From Gavia stellata (lineage: Eukaryota; Chordata; Aves; Gaviiformes; Gaviidae): a stretch of 64,000 nt of DNA. Location of the stretch: contig NC_082604.1 of assembly GCF_030936135.1 (NCBI RefSeq), forward strand, positions 1,986,501 through 2,050,500, in the 5' to 3' direction. Below are positions 56,401 to 64,000 of the stretch, piece by piece; position 1 is the stretch's first letter, and each line of letters opens with the position of its first letter. The position numbers and the translations under genes were made by a program. The notes under the pieces were generated by a model. That model did not search any database and was not told the DNA's origin. It saw only the letters and a list, made by a program, of their open reading frames with translations.

Positions 56401-57045
56401 CCTCTCCGAGCTCAGATCTGAGCTACTTAAAAGTTCACAACAAAGAAAACCAAACAAAAAAACAAAACCAAAAAAAATACCTTGAGTCTCCTGCTGCTGC
56501 TCCGCAGCAAACATTTCCCTGTAGAAAAAACAGATCCCATCCACTTCCCAGGAAGGGGATGATGTATAAGGCAGCAGCTATAAGGATCCCACTTTAGAGC
56601 CCGTAAGAGCCCAGGGAGAAGGAGCAGAACAGCGTCCTACACCAAAAACTGACTCATTTCTCTTGCTGCCTACATCCCTGTCACAGTGAAGCACAAGGCT
56701 GACTGACGCAGACACCTCTGAGAAATTGTTTAGCTACCACTCCTGCAGAACACGTGGAGATGAGAGTCTCCGATGAGGATGCTTAAAGCAGCAGGGTCGT
56801 CAATGACAGAGACCAGAGCAGCACAGGTACCTCCCTGCCAGGTTACCAGGCCCTTGCTTCAAATAAAGCAGCTACAGAGCTTTTGCTGGTATTAGCAGCT
56901 GTAGTTTCATCCTTTACAGCAGCTCACAGCTTAGACCACTGAAGGGACCATTCCCTGTTAGTCCAACGACTAACCCTTACTGTCGCAGGGTAAGGGCTGC
57001 TGAAATACATAACCAGGTAGTTTTTGCCATTCCAACTCAAACATC
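50413..57045. other. About 6.6 kb between PROCR and DNAJB11 with no recognised gene
   Basis: No frame here has a domain I recognise and no CR1 was seen. Minus-strand AATAAA motifs occur at 50974-50979 and 55028-55033. An open frame behind a good acceptor-like site lies at 54134-54589 (listed separately). The region is moderately GC-rich on the left and becomes AT-richer towards DNAJB11. Confidence 0.5.
54134..54589 (+). other. Unassigned ORF behind a splice-acceptor-like tract
   Basis: Not recognised. A pyrimidine-rich stretch (tctcccctcctatctccact, then gtttctcag) ends at 54199 and looks like a strong 3' splice site. The open frame continues past it as KQKSLDIKKYFKTTSSLEEI and onwards. SLDIKKYF loosely resembles a PCNA-binding box without its glutamine. 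A different frame from about 54316 has the more protein-like ALYKQYHLAVARNKTAVALC, which could mean a frameshifted pseudogene or chance. No partner exon was found. It should not be treated as a gene without transcript evidence. Confidence 0.2.
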
Positions 57046-57051
57046 TTTATT
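57046..57051 (-). terminator. Probable poly(A) signal of DNAJB11
   Basis: AATAAA on the minus strand (tttatt on plus), about 820 bp downstream of the DNAJB11 stop codon. It gives a plausible 3' UTR. Confidence 0.5.
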
Positions 57052-57870
57052 TCTGTGCTCTTGGCTTCACCTGTCCTCACAGAGGACAGAGTGCAGGAGG
57101 TAAGTGAAATTTTCCAGACAAGCTGTTGGTTATATTTGGGGGCAACGAGGAGTCATTCCTGTTATTTTCCAAAATCCCATCGTGAAAGCCTAAGGAGTCT
57201 TTGCTAAGCTGTCATGACTTCAAATTTAAAACCAAGCATGAACTTTTGGGACAAGAGGACTACTTCATAGTTAACAGAGTCCACAGGATCCTTAAGAGAC
57301 TCTTTTCCCCTGCTTTCCCAACCATATGTGGGGCCAAACGTAGCCCATAAAGGCTCTCCTGCCAGTCCACTCCCAACAGTACCTGTACTCCTGCCCCAGA
57401 AACACAGGCTCTGAAGCAATACCACACTCTGGACTAAGAGGAGAAGGGGAGGAAGGGCTGGGATTAAAAAAAAAAAACCAAACAAACTCAGAGACTGACA
57501 CAAAGGACATAAAAAGCAGCAGAAGCTATGAAAATATGTTGAGATGGTCAAGAAAAGTCACATCAAAATATATTTAAAAACCAGAAATTCCAATCTGTGT
57601 GGAATTTAAAACTCCTTTCCCCACTTTTTTTTCCTGCTCAAGGAGTCTTTGTTGTTCCAGGACGTGGAACATGATAGGCAGCACCAGTTATGTCCTGAAA
57701 AGTGTAGTATTTCCCCCAACTCGTCTGAGCACTTCCACAATTTACAAAGAAAAAAAATTATATATACCTCAACAATTGCCCCACCCTCCCTCTTTTCCAT
57801 TCTACAGTGGGGAGGAGAAAAGACTGCAAACAAATCTGACTTTTCATTTTAAGTCCAATTTTTCCACACA

Positions 57871-60800
57871 TCAATATCCCTGCAATCCATTGTACACCTT
57901 CTGCACTGATCCTTGTTTTAACAGCTGTTTGAGACCTGCAAGAGAAAGGAAAGCGTTACTGCACAGCACAGGCAGGAGGAGGACTTCTGCATTTACACCA
58001 CGGCATCAGCCTTTCAAGGCTGAGCCCACATATCTGAATAATGCGAACACTGGCACTCTAAGAGCATCGTTAAAGGAAAACAAAAAGGAAAAATCCCCCC
58101 AAACCCAGAGGTGGAACAGCTTTTTTCCTGCTCCTTCAGCATTCCTAAAAAGGAGAAATAGGACCAAGGTTAGTGATGCAGTACCAGTGCTTTCATGCAC
58201 TCTCGGAACCACACAAGTAGATCCAGGGAGAAAGTCTCCTCTGCTACAAACTCACAGCCCAGAGCACCACCTCAAGATCCTCACAGCTCTATAAGGGATA
58301 AAGCTGACTCCCAGACCTGCTTTGCTATTGAAATTGAGAACAATTTTGTCATATTAATTAAAACTGCAACAACAAACAGCTTTCCTAGTATCTCCAGAGT
58401 CTAACTCATCAAGCTTGTCTTCCCAGGGTCCCTTTACAGCCCAAGAGAGTTCTGCTAGCAGCAAGCTCAGGAGGGCTACGTTTGAGTCCTTCTGGACTTG
58501 CCAGCTAGAGAAACCCACACGAGTGATTAGAAAACAGAGGTTTTCACACTGGTATGTGGTGCCTGGGGACACTACTGTCCACTAGAAGTAGTCCCTGAAG
58601 GCAAGCAAAGGAAACAAGATAAGTCTAGATGACTTTATAAATACCATCTTCCCCACCCCTGAAAGCCCATTCATAAAACATTTCAAAGAGCTGACTGCTC
58701 TGAGGTCCTGTCAGTATCAAATTCTCACCAGAGCAGGATAAGAGAAGAGTGAGTCAGCCCCTAAAACCATAATATCTCATCAACTGGGGTCAGCACGTTC
58801 TGGGAGACTGGCAGGTCTTCACTGCCACTTAAAGGGCAAGTCTGCACAAAACAGAGGAAGCAGACTGGCAAGAACGGATGTGTCACACTGATTATCTCTA
58901 GAAAAACAGAGGGGACTCCCTCTTTAGTCAGCCTGCTCACACACTGCCAGGACTCCCACTGCCCTGGCCATGGGGTCCCTAAGGGCATGGCAACACCTCT
59001 GCTCTGACCAGCACTAGAAACCATCAAGCCTGAGCAGGGGCTGTCAGGACCCAGAACAGAGAAGAAAACTCTCTGCACCATGGGTAACTTTCAAATAATA
59101 ATACTAATAATAATAAAAAAAGCTAAACTGCTATAATTCTGCTGTTGGATGTCCCCAAAACAGCATCGGTCTTGCAACAAAGCACACCGGCAGCTGGCTT
59201 GCACTTCAACATAACAGAAGGCAGGATCACAGTCCTACCTCAGATCAGTTTGCTCTGCTGCTCCACCAAAGCCAGAATCATGGTTTCATACTGTACATGT
59301 TTGTACAACAGGTCAGACTAGGCTGCCTAGAAAAATACTGCAGTAGTTGTTAACTTTAAGTGAGGTACGTAGGCAGGGAGAGGGAGGCTCAGTAATTAAG
59401 TCAAGCAATTTACTTGTATAGAAAAAAACCCCCAAGTTTTCAGGCATGCAAGTCCTTTGTCAGGAAATCCAGCTAAAAGAGAGTATGTCTCCCTGCAAAC
59501 CTTGCCCTGCTTGTCTACCCTTAAACCATTCTGGCTACAAATACTAGTGTCCTTTAAGACCAGCGATTCGACACATAAGGGTTACAGTAGCGTTGTTAAA
59601 ATACTGGGAAACTGTCCTGGAAGTAATAACTGGAACCAAGATGGCTCTCTGCCAGGCAAGAACTATTCATGCCTCTTGCTTGCTGCCCAGAGAATCCTGG
59701 ACTCTTTTCTACATTCAGAAACGTCCTCAACAGCAGGGCAAAGCGAGCCCCTGTACAGGAGCTCCCCAAGGGAGTGCAAGGCAAGTTTACTTCCCCTCCA
59801 CAGCCAAAGAGGCTCAAAGCCACTTACTGGCTAATGGGTAAGAGGATGTGCCTCCTGGATGTGTAGTTCTCTGAAAGGAAGGACATAGCTGGAGAAAGGT
59901 GTGCTCCAGTAACCCTGAAAAAAGTGTGATTAGCACCATTCCTGTACCTCACTTGCAGTTAGCTGGCTCTAGGCAGCTGCCCGCTAGCCTGAAAGATACC
60001 CTCATTAGTGCACAGGATATTTCAAACACGTATCTGATGTTCAGTCAGGAATTCCAATCAGGAATCCTGATGTTTGGTGCTACTGCACCTCAGGCTTTTT
60101 TTACTAGAGCCAACTCTGAGATTTTTCTGACACTACCACCAGGTGACAGGTTACAACACAACCAGGGCACTTTGCTGCCTGCCGTTGCTCTCCGAGCACT
60201 CCGGAGTTAAAGCATGGGATCCAAAGCTCCAAAAAAGACAATAAACAAATGTCAGTAGAGACGGACAAGAGATATGTCAAAGAGAAAGTCACCTCTGATC
60301 AACAGGCAATAAATTCCCTGATGTCATACCGGCAGGAAAGAAAGCATATTATTTGTCTATTTGTTTAGATTGACCAGAGTGGTGCTCTTGGAGTCAGAGC
60401 ATGTTCTCACTGCCCCAGGAGCTGTCCATATGGTTACGAGATAAGAAATTAGGACCACCGCCAACAATAAGAGAAAAGGGATGTTTTGAATTCTGAAGCC
60501 TACGGTCCTCCTTTGAATGTGTACACTGAACTGCTGCCACAGAACATGAATAGACCTACTCTGTCATAAAAACCTCCTTAAATCACTGGATGTTTGGAGA
60601 TATTCTAGCACACAGAAATGCATCTGACTGCCTACCCAGTCACCTTCCCCTGGGAAGCGTGGAACTGGTATTAGGAGGGAGTGAAATACCCAAAGGCTCT
60701 GTGCCTGAACACACTCATGCCAGTAACATCACTTCTCTGTTCCCAGGATATCCATAAAGGCGTGCAAGCAATTTTGACAAACATGCAGCCTTCTGTCACT

Positions 60801-63405
60801 GCTCTTTGCCCAGGCTCTTCACAAACTGCCAAGAGCAACAGCTGGAAAAACCTCACGTCTGTTCAAGACGTGCTGTCACCTTACAAAGCTTAAGAAGGGC
60901 AGCAGAGCCTGGAATGAGGCTTCACAGTGGTGTGGTCACTGTGCACAACACACTTGTGACAAAGCAGGAAAGCAGAGGGGTCAAAACATAAAACAGGTTC
61001 ACTCAAAGCACAGACCTCACAGCTCAAACGGCTGCAGAACAAGCCACAGAACAGCCAACCCTGGAGCTGCAGCTACCAACTGGGCTCCAAGTGGTAGCTA
61101 GCACGGCATTGTCAACACAGCAGTAAGTGCTGCAGGGCTGAGAAAAGCTCACCCAGGGCTTGGCCCCCCTCTACAAGCTTGAAGAGTCCAGGAAAGCTGC
61201 TAATTTGCCTCATTCTACCAGGACAGCTGTCAAAATCCACTAAAAGCACACCTTCAGAAGAAAGTATGATAGCCCTGACCAGCAGGAAGAAGTTCTGGGG
61301 ATGGGAATTTTCTGAAGAGCTGCACTGGTACATGCCAGGAACTTCTTTGCCCGTAGCAGAGGATGGGGCCCTCGATACCTACTCTAATGCCTTGCGCAGA
61401 GCAGCAGAACCTACCGCAGAGGCTGCTGAAGCAAAGAGGAATTTCCAGCTAGGAATACAGTATCTAGCTTCCTGTCAATTTTAGGATTTCTACATCGTTC
61501 ATCAAGTTCTCATCTGAGCACTGAAGCTGAGAAGCCGATCTCTCCTACGAAATAATCTGCACTGCACCCTTCTTCCTTATATGCCACAAAGCACTTAGGG
61601 TAGAAGGAGATGTACAGAAGAACAATCCTTCTCCTGATGCTGCCTCACACTCTTTACCCTTGACAGTAGAGGGATTTTTCACAAGTCTTGCCTCCAAGGA
61701 AGTGGAAGGAGGGGCTGGAAAACCATTTGCGATCCCGTTCCAGCAGAAGCAAAGCAGACAGAGGCTAAGCCCAGTAAAGTCTTTCAGTTCAGACGGCCAG
61801 CTACAAAACCAAACACCTGCAATCTTGCCAAGTGCTACATCCCAGTAGTGGCACATCCCAACCTAATCTGGTTCCTTATAACTGCAGCAGTCAAGCTTGC
61901 TTGCTTCAAAGGGAAATGGAAGTTAAGCACAAGGCATCGGCCAACTCTGTTACGTTGTACAAGAGGCACAGGGAAAGAAAAGCCCCTCCTGACCGCTATA
62001 GGCCACTGGTTCAGCTGTGCCAACTTCTTATCAGCTTTTGTGAGAGGTCTGTGCAGCCCACTGCTGGGACAGAGCTTTAAAACACGCACCTTCCCGCTGT
62101 TCATTTGTCAGTTGCTCTTTGGGGAACTCCACATCAAATGTTATTATTAGTGAGCCTTTGATATTATTGTTATCAAAATTTGGAAGACCTTCTCCTTTCT
62201 TCCACAGTTTGGCCCCGGGTTTTGTAATTTTATCCCGAGCAACATGAACCTAGAGACAAAAGAAATTTCAGAACGTTACCAGTGTTCTGTGTGTCTACCC
62301 CAATACTCCAATGCCCTTTCCAACCCACTGGAAAGCTTCAACTGGTATTGACTCCTTGCCAGAGTCAGTGATATTCAAGGGGTTCAGACAGTATTACTGT
62401 CAGGACACATGCCAAAACTAACACCACCCAAGAGAGCACATGCAGTTAACTGCTGTGACAACCTGGAACCTAGACTTATGCAGTGCACCCCTCCTACAGA
62501 GCCTGTTTTGGCTCTATGGGAAGTGGTCTGGGAGGCTGTAGCAGAAGGGATATGTGTACAACCAGCAGCTGCGCAGACCCCGAGCGAGCTACCCTCAGCA
62601 CAGGAGAGCTGCAGTTAAATTTTGTTTACACACAGCAAGAAAACAAACCCTTGCCTCACCTTGTGCCCATCCAAGTGGGCAATATCCATTTCAAAGCCTG
62701 TAAGTGCCTCGACCAGCGAGATTGTCACGTTTGTATACAAGTCATCTCCTCTTCTTTCAAAGACTGGGTGCCTGTGGAAATAAAAAGCACTGGAACTTTT
62801 CTCCTTCCCCACAGGGGAAATAGGTCCTCTAGCTTCCTCCCCTCTGGTTTGTGAGTTTGGAGAATTCATAAATTGGAGAGGAAGTGAAGAATGAATGAAA
62901 TTTAGCTTCATTTTCCTGTGTGAGGTATGAACTACCAACCAACCTTTCTATTTCTAGGGCAATGAGTGGTGAGGCGTGTCAAGAAGTTGTGACTCACGCC
63001 TCAATTTCCTTAGTACTGCATTTCCTTAAAATAGGGAGATAGTACATTTCTGGAAAAAGGATGTATTTCGTATTATTCACACAGGAGCTACTAATGCATG
63101 CCACAATTCAAGCCAAACGAAATAAAAGTGGAATTATCACAGCATCTGAACAGTGGTGAATCCAGCTATTCTAGCATCATCAGGGTTGAACACCCTGCAC
63201 GGCCCTGAGTACCAGACCCCTGGCTGCACTAACTCTACGGAAGGGCAAGCTACATGCTAGCCAAGCAGGCAACATTGGCCAGAAATTTGCTTGCGAACTT
63301 CCTTTATAGTAACCAGAAAGAGTGGTTTAACTAGGCCAGTTACTTACTTAAGAACTTTTATTCGGAAGCGCAAATCACCTGGCTCCCCATCCACATGGGG
63401 TTCAC
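57871..63405 (-). CDS. DNAJB11: DnaJ homolog subfamily B member 11 (ERdj3), C-terminal part only
   Basis: Soluble ER Hsp40 co-chaperone that passes unfolded clients to the Hsp70 BiP. Four coding exons on the minus strand: 63348-63405, 62660-62771, 62090-62249, 57871-57935 (stop TGA at 57871-57873), with consistent phases across GT-AG introns. Seen: [39 protein letters not shown] and [32 protein letters not shown], then [20 protein letters not shown] and [10 protein letters not shown]; the tail ending [10 protein letters not shown]. These are the second half of the client-binding C-terminal domains, including the dimerisation tail, corresponding to about the last 130 residues of the 358-residue human protein. 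The J domain and the cysteine-containing insert are beyond 64,000; no exon was found at 63406-64000. The last intron (57936-62089) is about 4.2 kb. Confidence 0.96.
57936..62089 (-). other. Last intron of DNAJB11
   Basis: About 4.15 kb between the final two coding exons. It contains an AAT-rich simple repeat at about 59094-59120. No other exon, LINE or structured RNA was recognised. Confidence 0.6.
59094..59120. repeat. (AAT)n-like microsatellite
   Basis: Short imperfect run (aaataataatactaataata followed by an A run) in DNAJB11 intron sequence. Confidence 0.8.
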
Positions 63406-64000
63406 CTGTGAAAAAGAAAGAAAAGCTCTTTTTAGAAGGAGCTAGTTAGTAACAACTGAAGAAACAAGCAGCATATTAAACACAATAGAGACTTGCAGCT
63501 CACATGTTAAAGGAAAAAACGAGCTAGTTGATCTTTACATGACTAAAACCCTGCTTATGCATATCTGTTATTAAAGAGCCTAGGACTTTCTGAGTGTTGC
63601 CTCAATGAGCTCATACCTCTCTGCTGTTCTTGAAAGATTTGCCCGCATGTTTATTATGTCCTTGTTGAAGGACTTCACCTCTCTGGGCAGAGGGGATTCC
63701 CTCACATGCTCAAGCCTGGATCAGATGCTCCTACTCAAAAGTTAACCGAAACATCAGATTTAGAGCGTTTTTTTCGTGTGTGTGCGCGCATGCGTCCCCA
63801 GTATCAGCAAAGGGAGTGGAACTCAGACTTAGCAAAGAGTATGCTCCTGGATTTCAGCAGCACACAGAGGATACAGCACTTAAAACCACATGTGCTGATC
63901 AGATACCCAAAGCAGCGCTTGGACAGTTTCACCGCCAGGAAGACCAGCCTTGTATCACAGAAAAGAAACAAGTCAATCAAAGCTGAGCAGCAGAGCAGTG
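63406..64000 (-). other. DNAJB11 intron at the right edge
   Basis: I looked on the minus strand for the preceding DNAJB11 exon (the EIEPGVRDGMEYPF region) and did not find it, so this is intron. A short tgtgtgcgcgcatgcg motif lies at 63777-63793. Confidence 0.55.

Overview
This is nuclear DNA from a vertebrate, most likely a bird. It holds multi-exon genes with canonical GT-AG introns, CpG-island promoters, and truncated CR1 LINEs with the avian-type 3' tail. There are no bacterial operons, CRISPR arrays or phage genes. I rebuilt the genes by reading exons in frame and matching them to vertebrate proteins I know. No alignment was run.

The window has two compositional halves. Bases 1 to about 20,400 are AT-rich and hold TRA2B on the minus strand, a splicing regulator with long introns. 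Its CpG island lies at 20.45-21.75 kb. From there rightwards the DNA is mostly GC-rich and genes are compact. About 8 kb with no recognisable gene (21.8-30.0 kb) leads to CFAP410 (C21orf2 orthologue, + strand, 7 coding exons, 254 aa). CFAP410 intron 1 carries about 1.45 kb of G-rich minisatellite. PFKL (liver-type phosphofructokinase, - strand, 22 coding exons, 780 aa) is convergent with CFAP410. PROCR (endothelial protein C receptor, + strand, 4 coding exons, 223 aa) starts only 768 bp from the PFKL start codon in the opposite direction, inside one CpG-rich block. About 6.6 kb without a recognisable gene follows. At the right edge are the last four coding exons of DNAJB11 (ER Hsp40 co-chaperone, - strand); its 5' part lies beyond base 64,000.

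These five genes do not form one pathway: RNA splicing, cilia, glycolysis, coagulation and ER protein folding. They are neighbours, not an operon. In humans CFAP410 and PFKL lie on 21q22.3, TRA2B and DNAJB11 on 3q27 and PROCR on 20q11, so this order is a mosaic compared with human.

Most notable points: a candidate TRA2B poison exon (GAA-rich on the sense strand, early in-frame stop) found by reading intron 1; the TTAGGGG-containing minisatellite beside the CFAP410 promoter; the divergent PFKL/PROCR promoter; and an unassigned ORF behind a good splice acceptor at 54.1-54.6 kb. I found no undescribed multi-gene system.
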